A DNA stretch of 64,000 bases from Paractinoplanes polyasparticus (GTDB lineage Bacteria > Actinomycetota > Actinomycetes > Mycobacteriales > Micromonosporaceae): NCBI RefSeq assembly GCF_019710575.1, contig NZ_JAHWFK010000019.1:186001-250000 (forward strand), read 5' to 3'. Positions within the stretch are counted from its first letter, which is position 1, and every line of letters starts with the position of its first letter. The notes beneath the pieces were generated by a model. It did not search any database and was not told the DNA's origin. It saw only the letters and a program-made list of their open reading frames with translations. The position numbers were made by a program, and so were the translations under genes. This document shows positions 1 to 9,471 of this stretch, in pieces.

Positions 1-1626
1 GCCGTTGCGCTCGGCGACCGGGATGAACGCGGCCGGGCTGACCAGGCCCCGCACCGGGTGCTCCCAGCGCACCAGGGCCTCGACCGCGGCCACCCGCCCG
101 GCCGGCAGCTCGACGATCGGCTGGTAGACGACCCGGAACTGGCCCAGATCGAGCGCCGTGCGGATCTCGGCGCCCAGCCGGACGTACTCGCCGGCCCGCT
201 CGTCGAGGGCGGGCGTCCAGCGGCGTACGGGCTCGCCGGTCTGCTTGGCCGCGTGCATCGCCGACTCGGCCTGCCGCAGCAGCTCCACCGGGGTGGTGCC
301 GGCGCCGCCGGCCAGGCCGATCGCGACCCCCACGTACAGCTCGTGACCGCCCTCGGCAACCGGCGCGCCCAGCGTGCGGGCCAGCGACGCGGCGAGCGCC
401 CGGGCCTCGTCGGCGTCGGCGTCGGTCAGCAGCACCGCGAACTCGTCGCCACCGATGCGGGCCACCAGGGCACCCGCCGGCGCCGCCTCGGCCAGCCGGG
501 CGGCCACGGACACGAGCACCCGGTCGCCGATCGGCCGGCCGAGCTCGTCGTTGACGTTCTTGAAGCCGTTCAGTCCGAGCAGCGCGATCTGCGGGCGGCC
601 GGCGGCCAGGGCGTCGCGCAGCTCACCTTCGAAGCGGCGGCGGCTGGCCAGTCCGGTCAGCGGGTCCTGCATGGCGGCCCGGGTCAGCTCGGCCGACTGC
701 CGGCGCACCTCGAACACGAAGCCGGACATGCGGGCGATGATCAAGAGCACCAGGGTGCACGCACCGACGGCGACCGAGAGGCGGCCGACCGGGTCGGCGC
801 CGATCCGCGGGACCAGCAGCAGGGCCGGCGCGAGCAGGGAGCAGGCGCCGAACAGCAGCAGCCGGGACGGGCCGACGCGGGCGGCCACGCGCTCCTCGCC
901 GCCCCGCTCGCCGGCCATCGACGGGTGCAGCGCGGCCACCGACCACAGGATGTAGGCGAGCAGGAACACCGGGTCGGCCAGGTGGGTCGAAGCCGTGGTG
1001 TAGAGCGGGATGACGGCGAACGCGGTGTCGGCCACGAGCATCATCACCGCGCCGGCGACCAGCAGGCGGGCGCTCGGCGATCGGGCCGCGCCCCCGGTGA
1101 ACAGGCGCGCGAGCAGTCCGAGGACCATCGCGTCGGCCGCCGGGTAGGCGACGGTGGTGATCTGCTCCAGCGTCGACGAGCCGGAATCGGCGGCCACGGG
1201 ATAGAGCACGAACAGCCAGAAGACCAGCCCCAGGCCGGTGCCGACGATGGCCGCGTCGATCAGGTCGCCGGTGCCGCCGCGGTTGCGCCGCACCAGCAGC
1301 AGAAGACCGGCGAACAGCATCGGGTACGAGCCGAGGTAGAAGATGTCGGCCGGCGAGGGATACGGCGACCGGTGCAGGACGTTCTCGTAGAACTCGTAGG
1401 TCAGGTCACCGGCGACGAACGTGATCTGCGCGGCGGCCAGCCAGCGCCACATCGCCGGGCGCTCCGGCCGGTGCAGGCGCAGGGCGAGCAGGATGCCGGC
1501 CGCGGTGGCCACCCCGATCACGTCGTAGAGGAGGCTCGCGACCCTGCCCTCGGGCAGGACGTAGTGAACGGCGGTCGCGACCATCCCGATCGCGAGCCAC
1601 CAGATCCAGAGCCGTCCGTGCCGCAC
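1..1626 (-). CDS. Membrane-anchored GGDEF-EAL protein (c-di-GMP turnover), C-terminus outside window
   Basis: The minus-strand frame stays open to the window edge, so only the first ~540 residues are seen. The first ~290 residues are hydrophobic with several membrane segments. A diguanylate cyclase domain follows with an intact GGDEF motif near residues 392-396. An EAL phosphodiesterase domain begins with the EALVRWEHP signature near residue 516. The enzyme would make and/or degrade cyclic di-GMP at the membrane; which activity dominates cannot be told because most of the EAL domain lies outside. The GTG at 1626 is the start I favour because the membrane segment begins right after it; an upstream start is possible. 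Confidence 0.85.
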   Translation of the reverse strand, partial: MRHGRLWIWWLAIGMVATAVHYVLPEGRVASLLYDVIGVATAAGILLALRLHRPERPAMWRWLAAAQITFVAGDLTYEFYENVLHRSPYPSPADIFYLGSYPMLFAGLLLLVRRNRGGTGDLIDAAIVGTGLGLVFWLFVLYPVAADSGSSTLEQITTVAYPAADAMVLGLLARLFTGGAARSPSARLLVAGAVMMLVADTAFAVIPLYTTASTHLADPVFLLAYILWSVAALHPSMAGERGGEERVAARVGPSRLLLFGACSLLAPALLLVPRIGADPVGRLSVAVGACTLVLLIIARMSGFVFEVRRQSAELTRAAMQDPLTGLASRRRFEGELRDALAAGRPQIALLGLNGFKNVNDELGRPIGDRVLVSVAARLAEAAPAGALVARIGGDEFAVLLTDADADEARALAASLARTLGAPVAEGGHELYVGVAIGLAGGAGTTPVELLRQAESAMHAAKQTGEPVRRWTPALDERAGEYVRLGAEIRTALDLGQFRVVYQPIVELPAGRVAAVEALVRWEHPVRGLVSPAAFIPVAERNG

Positions 1627-1728
1627 GCCGGGTGATCGACGGACGGGGACCCGACCTGAGCCGGTGCGATGGACTTCACATGATCATGTGCAGTAGCCTC
1701 CGGTGGCCGCTCATCAGGAAGGGTGGAT

Positions 1729-1926
1729 ATGGTCCTCCGCCGGTTCCCCCGACGTGTCTATCAGGGCGCCGCCGTGATCGCCCTCGTCGCCGCCACGCAG
1801 GCCGCGATCATCCCCGCGATCGGCGCCGGACCGGCCTGGCTGTGGGCCGGCGTCCCCCTGCTGGGCGCCGCCGCCGCGGTCCTGATCGCCAAATCGATCC
1901 CGTACGAGCATGTGAAGTTTCCCTAG
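1729..1926 (+). CDS. Small predicted membrane protein, unknown function
   Basis: This 65-residue frame starts with ATG preceded by a good ribosome binding site (AGGAAGG, 1717-1723). It has a basic N-terminus (LRRFPRR) and two hydrophobic stretches separated by a short Gly/Pro/Trp turn, suggesting a two-pass membrane peptide. Its stop lies 2 bases before the nucleoside hydrolase ATG, so the two are probably cotranslated. I do not recognise a family. Confidence 0.5.
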   Translation: MVLRRFPRRVYQGAAVIALVAATQAAIIPAIGAGPAWLWAGVPLLGAAAAVLIAKSIPYEHVKFP

Positions 1927-1928
1927 AC

Positions 1929-2831
1929 ATGTTGATCTATCTCGACTGCGACACCGGCATCGACGACTCGATCGCGCTGGCCCTGTTGCTCGGCCACGAC
2001 GACGTGGAACTGGGCGGGATCGGGACGGTCAACGGGAACACGTCGGCGCGGCAGGCCGCGGCCAACACGCTGGGGCTGCTCGCGCTGGCCGGGCGGGAGG
2101 ACGTTCCGGTCGCCGTCGGTGCGGGGAACTGGCGCGGCGGGACGCCCCACGTGCACGGCGGGAACGGCGTCGGTGGGGTGCACCTGCCGGCCGGGGGTGC
2201 GCCGGACCCACGTACGCCGGTGGAGCTTTTGATCGGACTGGCCCGGCAGCGGCCGGGGGAACTGCACGTGCTCGCGGTCGGGCCGAGCGGAAACCTGGCG
2301 GCGGCGCTGCGAGCGGAACCGCGACTGCCGGAGCTGGTGGCCTCGGTGACGGTGATGGGAGGCGCGGTGCGCGCGCCGGGGAACGTCACGGCGCAGGCGG
2401 AAGCCAACATCGCCGACGATCCGGCAGCGGCGGCGGAGGTGCTGGCCGCGCCGTGGCCGCTGACGCTCGTGCCGCTCGACGTGAGCATGCATCATCGCTG
2501 GTCAGAGGAGGACCGCGCGGCCCTCGCGGCCTCGCCGTCGAGGCTCAACCAGGCGCTCGCCGCGATGCTGCCGGCATATTTCGACTTCTACGAGCCCCGC
2601 CTGGGCGAACGAACGGTCCCGCTGCACGACCCGCTCGCGGCGGCGTTCGCCGTGGGTGACGTGGACGCCGCCGACGCGCCCGACCTGGGCGTCCGCGTGG
2701 ATCCGGCCACCGGGCGCACGGTCGAGGACCCAGCGGCGCGGCACCTGCGGGTCGTCCTCGCCCTGACCGAGCCGGCCGGGCCGGTCATCCGCGACCGTCT
2801 GCTGCGGAATCGCTTGCCGGGGCTCGCTTGA
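1929..2831 (+). CDS. Nucleoside hydrolase (inosine-uridine preferring family)
   Basis: The 300-residue protein opens with the family's calcium-binding cluster DCDTGIDD (Asp6, Asp8, Asp12, Asp13) and carries the late active-site pair His233-Asp234 in LHDPLA. These enzymes cleave the N-glycosidic bond of ribonucleosides to free base and ribose in purine/pyrimidine salvage. Length matches the family. I chose the ATG at 1929 because the conserved N-terminal strand starts there; longer in-frame extensions overlap the upstream small gene. Substrate preference cannot be read from the sequence. Confidence 0.88.
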   Translation: MLIYLDCDTGIDDSIALALLLGHDDVELGGIGTVNGNTSARQAAANTLGLLALAGREDVPVAVGAGNWRGGTPHVHGGNGVGGVHLPAGGAPDPRTPVELLIGLARQRPGELHVLAVGPSGNLAAALRAEPRLPELVASVTVMGGAVRAPGNVTAQAEANIADDPAAAAEVLAAPWPLTLVPLDVSMHHRWSEEDRAALAASPSRLNQALAAMLPAYFDFYEPRLGERTVPLHDPLAAAFAVGDVDAADAPDLGVRVDPATGRTVEDPAARHLRVVLALTEPAGPVIRDRLLRNRLPGLA

Positions 2832-2859
2832 GAGACCGGAACATTGGTAGCGTCTCGCC

Positions 2860-4227
2860 ATGACGACGGAATCCGGAGTTGATCGTGCCCTGCTCGCCGG
2901 GCTGACGGCCCGCGAGCGCAGCGTCTTCGCGCAGCGGCGGCCCCGCTCGGCCGCCGCCTACCAGCGGGCCGACCACCTGTTCGGCCGGGTGCCGATGACC
3001 TGGATGAACAAGACCGCCGCCGGCTTCCCGGTGTATTTCGAGCGGGCGTCCGGCAACCGGATCACCGACGTCGACGGCCACGAGTACCTCGACTTCTGCC
3101 TGGGTGACACGGGCGCCATGGCCGGGCACTCGCCGGCGCCCGTCGTCGAGGCCGTGAACCACCGGCTGGCGACGCTGGGCGGCGCCACCACGATGATGCC
3201 GACCGAGGACGCGGCAGCGGTGGGGGCCGAGCTGAGCCGGCGCTTCGGCCTGCCGTACTGGAGTTTCGCGCTCACCGCGACCGACGCCAACCGGTGGGCC
3301 ATCCGCCTGCTGCGCGCGGTCACCGGCCGGCCGAAGATCCTGGTCAACAGCTACTGCTACCACGGCTCGGTCGACGAGTCGCTGATCGTGGTCGGGCCGG
3401 ACGGGCGCGGCGTGAGCCGCGAGGGCAACGTCGGCGCGCCGGTCGACGTGACCGCGACGAGCCGGGTCGCCGAGTTCAACGACCTGGCCGGGCTGGAGCG
3501 CGAGCTGGCCCAGGGCGACGTGGCGGCCGTGCTGATGGAGCCGGCGCTGACGAACATCGGCATCGTGCTGCCCGAGCCGGGCTACCTGGCCGGGGTGCGC
3601 GAGCTGACCCGCAGGCACGGCGCCTATCTGATCAACGACGAGACGCACACGTTCTCGGCCGGTCCGGGCGGGGCCACCGCGGCCTGGGAGCTCTCGCCCG
3701 ACGTCGTCACGATCGGCAAGGCGATCGCCGGCGGCATCCCGATCGGCGCGTACGGGCTGAGCGCCGGCCTGGCCGAGGCGATCCTCGGCCGCGACGACCT
3801 CGACCTGGTCGACATGGGCGGCGTCGGCGGCACCCTGGCCGGCAACCCGGTCTCGATGGCGGCGGCCCGCGCATGCCTCGAGCAGGTGCTCACCGAGCAG
3901 GCGTTCGACGTCATGACCGCCACCGCCACGGCGTTCGCCGGCGGGCTGCGCAAGATCATCGAGGGGTACGGCCTGCCGTGGTCGGTGAGCCAGCTGGGCG
4001 CCCGCGTCGAATACCGGTTCGCCGACCCCGCCCCGCGCAACGGCACCGAGTCGGCGGCCGCCGCGGACGCCGAGCTGGAGGACTTCCTGCACGCCTATCT
4101 GGCGAACCGCGGCGTGCTGCTCACCCCGTTCCACAACATGGCGCTGATGTCGCCCGGGACCACCACGGCCGACGTCGAGCGCCACCACTCGATCTTCGCC
4201 GACGCCCTGGCCGAGCTCACGGCCTGA
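2860..4227 (+). CDS. Class III PLP-dependent aminotransferase
   Basis: A 455-residue fold-type I enzyme of the glutamate-1-semialdehyde aminomutase/omega-aminotransferase group. The PLP lysine is in TIGKAIAGG, and the aspartate that contacts the pyridine ring lies in the upstream strand (LINDETHTF). It starts 28 bases after the nucleoside hydrolase. It probably transfers an amino group from an amino acid or amine to a keto acid; the substrate is not evident. It is not a close copy of the three aminotransferases at 48-59 kb. A housekeeping HemL role is unlikely from context but not excluded. Confidence 0.8.
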   Translation: MTTESGVDRALLAGLTARERSVFAQRRPRSAAAYQRADHLFGRVPMTWMNKTAAGFPVYFERASGNRITDVDGHEYLDFCLGDTGAMAGHSPAPVVEAVNHRLATLGGATTMMPTEDAAAVGAELSRRFGLPYWSFALTATDANRWAIRLLRAVTGRPKILVNSYCYHGSVDESLIVVGPDGRGVSREGNVGAPVDVTATSRVAEFNDLAGLERELAQGDVAAVLMEPALTNIGIVLPEPGYLAGVRELTRRHGAYLINDETHTFSAGPGGATAAWELSPDVVTIGKAIAGGIPIGAYGLSAGLAEAILGRDDLDLVDMGGVGGTLAGNPVSMAAARACLEQVLTEQAFDVMTATATAFAGGLRKIIEGYGLPWSVSQLGARVEYRFADPAPRNGTESAAAADAELEDFLHAYLANRGVLLTPFHNMALMSPGTTTADVERHHSIFADALAELTA

Positions 4228-4288
4228 GGACGGGCGCCGTTTCACGATAGTGCCGTAAATACCGCATAACACTCCGTAGCCTGACATC

Positions 4289-5806
4289 ATGGGTCTGTTC
4301 GGAAAGCGAGCGGTGGACGAGGGCGCGCCGCCGCGCGCGCTCCCCCGCGACATCGAGGCACTCGAAGAGCTCGTCACCAACCTCGAGTCGGCGGTCGACG
4401 AGGCCAGCAGCTGGCGCATTTACGCCTCGACGAACCTCGAGTTCTACGGCCTCGAATACGTCGCTGTCTGGCTCGTCGAGAAGGGCAACCCGCGGCTGGA
4501 GTTCGAGTGCGGCCAGCTGGCCGGCAAGCTCACCGGCTCCGGGCCGTCCCCGCTGGTGCAAGAGGCCGTTCGCAGCGGGCACGCGGTGTGGGCGAACGAG
4601 CGTACGGCGGCCACCGATCCCCGCCTTGCCTCGGCGCTGCGCGGCGGTGCGAACGCCGGGGTGGCCGTTCCGGTCGTCAAGCACGGCCGTCCCACCGCGG
4701 TGCTGGAGTACTACACCGCCGCCGACTTCGCTCCGGACGCCGCCCTGATCAGCAAGTGGGGCGCCATCGCGCGGGTCGCCGAGCAGGCCCGGGTGGCCGC
4801 GCTGACCGCGTACTACACCCGGCAGGTGGCCGACGACCGGCTGGCCGTCACCAACGTGGTCGCCGCGCTGGGACACACGACCGACTCGTCGGTCGCGCTC
4901 CGGTCCGCGCTGGACGCCGTGCGAACGGCCTTCCACTGGGCCTACGGGTCGTACTGGCAGATCGACGAGCAGGACAACGTGCTGCGCTTCTGCGTGGAGT
5001 CGGGCGACGCCGGCGAGGAGTTCCGGAAGGTGACGCTGGCCGCGACCTTCGCCGAGGGGGTGGGCCTGTCGGGCCGGGCCTGGCGGGCGCGCGACCTCGT
5101 CTTCGTCCGCGACATCGGACAGCTCACCGACTGCGTGCGGGCTCCCGCGGCGCAGCGGGCCGGCGTACGGTCCGGGGTCTGCTTCCCGATCTCCAGCGGC
5201 GACCGCATCGTGGGCACGATGGACTTCTTCACCACCGAGTACGTCGAGCTCTCCGACTCGCGGATGGACGCGCTGCGCAACGTGCAGCAGCTGGTGTCGC
5301 AGCGCCTCGACGTGGTGCGCGGCGCCGAGCAGGCGGCGAACAACGCCCGCGAGCTGCTCGACACGGTGTCCCGCCTGCGCACGGCCACCAGCGACGCGAG
5401 CCGGGTGGCCGACGACGCCGTGAACCGGGCGTCCGACATGACCGGCGACGTCGCCTCGCTCAACGACGCCTCCGCGGCGATCGGCGACGTCATTCAGATC
5501 ATCTCGTCCATCGCCGACCAGACGAACCTGCTCGCCCTCAACGCCACGATCGAGGCCGCCCGCGCGGGCGAGATCGGCAAGGGCTTCGCGGTCGTCGCGG
5601 GCGAGGTCAAGGAGCTCGCCCGCGAGACGGCCGAGGCGACCAAGAAGGTCTCCGAGCAGATCGCGGCGCTGCAGTCGAGCGCCGAGTCGGTGGCCTCCGG
5701 CATCCGGACCACCAGCGAGACGATCGCGCAGCTGGACGCGGTGCAGGCCCGGATCGGCGAAGTGCTCGAGGAGCAGGCCTCGATGGCTCACGCCTTCGAG
5801 CACTGA
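4289..5806 (+). CDS. Soluble GAF-GAF methyl-accepting chemotaxis receptor
   Basis: This 505-residue protein has no membrane segment. Two GAF-like domains (about residues 30-165 and 195-335) precede an MCP signalling hairpin (about 350-505). The highly conserved receptor tip is present (IEAARAG...GKGFAVVAGEV). It should be a cytoplasmic receptor that senses a small ligand or internal redox/energy state and feeds a CheA/CheW array. It converges on the membrane receptor at 5813-7393 with only 6 bases between stops. No cheA, cheW, cheY, cheR or cheB gene lies in the window. Confidence 0.85.
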   Translation: MGLFGKRAVDEGAPPRALPRDIEALEELVTNLESAVDEASSWRIYASTNLEFYGLEYVAVWLVEKGNPRLEFECGQLAGKLTGSGPSPLVQEAVRSGHAVWANERTAATDPRLASALRGGANAGVAVPVVKHGRPTAVLEYYTAADFAPDAALISKWGAIARVAEQARVAALTAYYTRQVADDRLAVTNVVAALGHTTDSSVALRSALDAVRTAFHWAYGSYWQIDEQDNVLRFCVESGDAGEEFRKVTLAATFAEGVGLSGRAWRARDLVFVRDIGQLTDCVRAPAAQRAGVRSGVCFPISSGDRIVGTMDFFTTEYVELSDSRMDALRNVQQLVSQRLDVVRGAEQAANNARELLDTVSRLRTATSDASRVADDAVNRASDMTGDVASLNDASAAIGDVIQIISSIADQTNLLALNATIEAARAGEIGKGFAVVAGEVKELARETAEATKKVSEQIAALQSSAESVASGIRTTSETIAQLDAVQARIGEVLEEQASMAHAFEH

Positions 5807-5812
5807 GACCGG

Positions 5813-7393
5813 TCAGTAACGGAAGCGCGAGACCAGGGTCTGCAGCTGGCTCGCGGTCGTCGCCAGATCGTCGGCCGCGTGCCGGGTCTCGCCGACCGAG
5901 GCCGTCGTGCGCTGGGTCGCCTCGGAGACGCCGCCGATCGTGGCGGCGATGTTGCCGGCGTTCGACGCGGCCTCGGACAGGGTCCGGTTCATCTCCTGCG
6001 TGGTGGCGGTCTGCTCCTCGACGGCCGAGGCGATGGTCATCTGGATGCCGTTGATCCGCTCGATGATCGCCGAGATCTCGCCGATCGCGGCGACCGCGCC
6101 GCCGGTGTCGCTCTGGATGGCCTGCACCCGGCGCGCGATGTCCTCCGTGGCCTTCGCCGTCTCCTGAGCCAGGTCCTTCACCTCGCCCGCGACGACCGCG
6201 AAGCCCTTGCCGGACTCGCCCGCGCGGGCGGCCTCGATGGTGGCGTTCAGGGCGAGCAGGTTGGTCTGCTCGGCGATCGCGGTGATCGTCTTGACGACCG
6301 AGGCGATCTCGCTGGACGACTCGCCCAGCCGGGCCACGATCGCGTTGGTGGCCGACGCGACCTCGACAGCCTGCACGGCCACCTCGGACGCTTCGGTGGT
6401 GGAGACGCTGATGTCGCGGATCGCCGAGCCCATCTCGTGCGAGCCGGCCGAGACGACCTGCAGGTTGCTGGAGACGGTGTCGGCCGCGGTGGCGACCGAC
6501 CCGGCCCGGACCGAGGCGTCCGAGGCGGCCGAGTCGACCGCGCCGGAGACCGCGGTCAGCTGACCCGCGGCGGCGTGCAGCGTGGAAGCGTTGCCGGCCA
6601 GGGACACGACGTCCTGGCGCAGGCGGGCGATGGCCTGGTCGAGGGACGCGGCCATCAGGCCCACCTCGTCGCGGACGGTCACGCCCGAGCTCCGGGTCAG
6701 GTCACCCTCGGCCAGGCCCTCGGCGACCCGGGCGACCCCACGCACCGTGGTCCGCACCCGGTTCGCCACCCGGAACCCCAGCACCAGGCTGATCAGCACG
6801 CCCAGTCCCAGCAGGAGGGCGATCGTCCAGGTGGCGGAGGTCGTGTCGGACTCGGCGGCGCGGATCGCGGCCTCGGAGCGGTTCTGCGCCAGCTCGGCCA
6901 GCGCGGTCTGGTCGGCGCCCAGCGCGGCGTAGAGGTTGTTGTACGTCTCGAGGATCGTCTGCAGGTCGGCGGCCGAGGCCTTGCTGTTGTCGGTCCCGAG
7001 GAACTTCAGGAACGCGTCCCAGTCGGCGGCCGCCTTGTCGACCACGGCAAGGGCGTCCGCGTCACCGGCGAAGGCGGCGCGCAGCCGCTGGAGCGAGTCC
7101 TGGATGGCGGCCTTGTTGGCCTCCATGTTCTGCTCGATGACCGTCCTCAGCGCCGGGTAGAGCCGGGACGCCGAGGTGTTGCCGCCGAACGACTCGATGT
7201 TCTTGGCGAACGCGCCGGACGCCGCCGAGACGTCGATGGTCGACCGCTGAGCGGCCGCCGCGTCCCTGTTCTGCCCGCGCAGGGTGACCAGCGCGACGCC
7301 GCCGACCAGCACCCCGCTCAGCGTTCCGGCCAGCACGGCCGTCCCGATCTTCGTCCGCAGCGAGCGGTTGTCGAACGCCCCGACCAGTCCCAT
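5813..7393 (-). CDS. Methyl-accepting chemotaxis protein, membrane-bound
   Basis: A 526-residue transmembrane receptor. TM1 is near residues 16-38, followed by an extracytoplasmic helical ligand domain of ~145 residues. TM2 is near 183-205, then a HAMP domain (~206-260) and the MCP signalling hairpin with the tip motif IEAARAGESGKGF. It would relay an external stimulus to CheA. The ligand domain looks like a four-helix bundle, so the ligand is unknown. The ATG at 7393 is preceded by AAAGG and by four 11-base direct repeats (listed separately). Confidence 0.88.
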   Translation of the reverse strand: MGLVGAFDNRSLRTKIGTAVLAGTLSGVLVGGVALVTLRGQNRDAAAAQRSTIDVSAASGAFAKNIESFGGNTSASRLYPALRTVIEQNMEANKAAIQDSLQRLRAAFAGDADALAVVDKAAADWDAFLKFLGTDNSKASAADLQTILETYNNLYAALGADQTALAELAQNRSEAAIRAAESDTTSATWTIALLLGLGVLISLVLGFRVANRVRTTVRGVARVAEGLAEGDLTRSSGVTVRDEVGLMAASLDQAIARLRQDVVSLAGNASTLHAAAGQLTAVSGAVDSAASDASVRAGSVATAADTVSSNLQVVSAGSHEMGSAIRDISVSTTEASEVAVQAVEVASATNAIVARLGESSSEIASVVKTITAIAEQTNLLALNATIEAARAGESGKGFAVVAGEVKDLAQETAKATEDIARRVQAIQSDTGGAVAAIGEISAIIERINGIQMTIASAVEEQTATTQEMNRTLSEAASNAGNIAATIGGVSEATQRTTASVGETRHAADDLATTASQLQTLVSRFRY

Positions 7394-7403
7394 AATTCCG
7401 TGC

Positions 7404-7447
7404 CTTTCCGGTTGAGCTCCGGTCTCGCTCCGGCTTCGCTCCGGTTT
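7404..7447 (-). repeat. Four tandem 11-base repeats in the 5' region of the chemoreceptor gene
   Basis: Read on the minus strand, four consecutive 11-mers share an xxxCCGGAGCx core: AAACCGGAGCG, AAGCCGGAGCG, AGACCGGAGCT, CAACCGGAAAG. The last copy merges with the ribosome binding site, 10 bases before the ATG. The period is one DNA helical turn, so proteins bound to the repeats would sit on one face. A regulator-binding array or a structured leader are both possible. Confidence 0.6.
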
Positions 7448-7495
7448 CAGATCCGCGAAACATCAAATCGGCACGGAAGGCACTCTTGCTGAGGT

Positions 7496-8494
7496 TTACG
7501 GCACAGGACCCATTCGCACCTGGTCCGGTGTCCGGCCGGTCCAGGCGTGGAACGCCCGATAGAACGAGTTCGTGTCGTCGTAGCCGAGCAGGTACGAGAT
7601 CTCGCCCGCGCTCATCCGCGACGTGGACAGATAGTGGCGGGCCAGCGCCTCCCGGGTGTCGCGCAGCACGGCCTGGAAACTGGTCCCCTCGTGCCGGAGC
7701 CGGCGCTGGAGAGTGCGGACGCTGACGGCGAGTTCCGCGGCGACCACATCGACACCGGCCGACCCGGCCGGCAGCATCCGCAGCAAGGCCTGGCGGACCA
7801 GCTCGGCGTTCGAGGGTTCGGCTTCGAACGCGGTGAGGCGCTGCCGCAGGGCGGGCTCGAAGTACTCCCACATCCGGTCGTTCGCCGTCAGGAAGGGGCG
7901 CTCGGCGTCCGTACGCGAGAAGGTGACCGCCGGAACGGGAGCGTGCTCGATCGGGGCGCCCAGATACTCCCGGTACGCAGTGGCCTGGGCCGGGGTCGTC
8001 TCGACGGGTGCGGCGAACCGCAGCGGCCGGACGCCGGTCCGCGTCGCGATCCGGGCCAGGGCGACCCAGAAGATCAGCTCCATGAGCATCAACGCGGGCG
8101 GAGCGTTCCCCGGGTCGGGCCAGAGCATGGCGATGGTCATGTCGCCGCGGTTCGTGTCCACCTCGAGCCGCAACGGACCGATCAGCTTCTTGTACGTCGC
8201 GAGCCGGGCCGCGGCGACAGTCAGATCGGGGCTGCAGAACGCCGAGAACAACGGCGGATCGAAGATCTCGGGGCGGAGGGCCTGACCGACGCGGATCGGC
8301 AGCAACCCGTCAGCCGCTTCCTCGTCCAGCGCCCGCCAGAACGCGTAGAACTGCGCGGTGTCGAGCTCGACGGTCCGCTGCCCGTAGACCACCGCCGGAA
8401 GCCGGGCCCGGCGCAGCACACCGGGCAGGCTGATGCCCAGGTCGTCAAGCAGCGCCCGGCCCGCCGGGCCGACCGTGAAGTGGTCCGGGCTCAT
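7496..8494 (-). CDS. AraC-family transcriptional regulator
   Basis: The 332-residue protein has an N-terminal arabinose-binding-like sensor region (about 20-200) of the type found in OruR/ArgR-like AraC proteins. A C-terminal double helix-turn-helix (about 245-325) contains the typical LxxRLRHEGTSF and GYDDTNSFYRAFHAWTG segments. The SDR gene ends 12 bases upstream of its start on the same strand, so both may be transcribed together and the regulator may control that oxidoreductase. Effector unknown. Confidence 0.85.
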   Translation of the reverse strand: MSPDHFTVGPAGRALLDDLGISLPGVLRRARLPAVVYGQRTVELDTAQFYAFWRALDEEAADGLLPIRVGQALRPEIFDPPLFSAFCSPDLTVAAARLATYKKLIGPLRLEVDTNRGDMTIAMLWPDPGNAPPALMLMELIFWVALARIATRTGVRPLRFAAPVETTPAQATAYREYLGAPIEHAPVPAVTFSRTDAERPFLTANDRMWEYFEPALRQRLTAFEAEPSNAELVRQALLRMLPAGSAGVDVVAAELAVSVRTLQRRLRHEGTSFQAVLRDTREALARHYLSTSRMSAGEISYLLGYDDTNSFYRAFHAWTGRTPDQVRMGPVP

Positions 8495-8506
8495 CGCGCT
8501 CCTTCC

Positions 8507-9316
8507 CTACAGCCGGGCCATGACCGCGCGGTCGTAGACCCGGTCGCCGAGCCACTTGCGCGTGGTCATCAGCATCCTCGCGTACTTGCCGGCGACGTAG
8601 CGGGTCCGCGGGCGCCGCGCCGTGATCGCCTTCGCGATCAGATCCGCGATCACCGACGGCGGGGTGGCGCCGCTCTCGTACATCGTCCGCGTTCCCTCGG
8701 CGACCTTGGCCGCCAGCGCCGCGTACGGGCCCGAACCGGACCGCTTCAGCATCGGCCCGGAGACGACCTCGGCGAACTCGGTGCCGATCACGCCCGGCTC
8801 GATGACGATCACGTCGATGCCCAGCGGAGCCAGCTCGAGCCGCAGGCAGTCGGACCAGCCCTCCAGCGCGTGCTTGGTGGCGTGGTACCAGGCGCCCAGC
8901 GGCGTGTAGACGCGGCCGCCCATCGACGACAGGTTCACGATCGTGCCGGAGCGACGTTCCCGCATGCCGGGCAGCACCAGCTGGGTGAGCCGGGCCGCCC
9001 CGAACAGGTTCACCTCGAACTGGTAGCGCGCCTCCTCCAGCGTGATGTCCTCCATCGCGCCGTACAGCCCGAAACCCGCGTTGTTGACGAGCACGTCGAC
9101 TCCGCCGCGCTCGGCCGTGATCCGTTCGACCAGCTTCACCAGGTCGCGTTCGTCCGTGACGTCGACGGCGACCACGACGGCGCCGAGCCCGGCGAGATCC
9201 CGCATCCGCTCCTCCCGCCGCGCCACCGCGTACACGGTGTGCCCGTCCGCTAGCAGCCGCTCGGCCGTCGCCTTGCCCATGCCCGACGAAGCCCCGGTCA
9301 CCAGTACGGTCTTCAC
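8507..9316 (-). CDS. Short-chain dehydrogenase/reductase
   Basis: Classical SDR of 269 residues. The cofactor motif TGASSGMG is at residues 7-14, the NNAG motif at 78-81, Ser130/131 in the active-site strand, and the catalytic pair Tyr144/Lys148 in YHATK. Arg33-Arg34 after beta-strand 2 suggests NADP(H) preference. I start it at GTG 9316 because GGGAGG lies 8 bases upstream and the Rossmann strand begins immediately; the frame is open further upstream but without family similarity. Substrate is unknown. Confidence 0.85.
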   Translation of the reverse strand: MKTVLVTGASSGMGKATAERLLADGHTVYAVARREERMRDLAGLGAVVVAVDVTDERDLVKLVERITAERGGVDVLVNNAGFGLYGAMEDITLEEARYQFEVNLFGAARLTQLVLPGMRERRSGTIVNLSSMGGRVYTPLGAWYHATKHALEGWSDCLRLELAPLGIDVIVIEPGVIGTEFAEVVSGPMLKRSGSGPYAALAAKVAEGTRTMYESGATPPSVIADLIAKAITARRPRTRYVAGKYARMLMTTRKWLGDRVYDRAVMARL

Positions 9317-9471
9317 GCTGTGCCTCCCGCTTCGGCGGCCCCGGCGGCCACCTGGGGACAACGCTAGGGAGCGCCGAGCGTCGGATCACCAGCCGAACCC
9401 GCCATCCCACTCGCCATTCCCGCCATTCCCGCCATCCGGCGCTGGCCGGCGGCGAGCGGGTCGTTCACGAT

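Noticed and set aside
7404..7447. CRISPR-like array from short repeats
   Set aside because: Repeats are contiguous with no unique spacers, and no cas genes are present.
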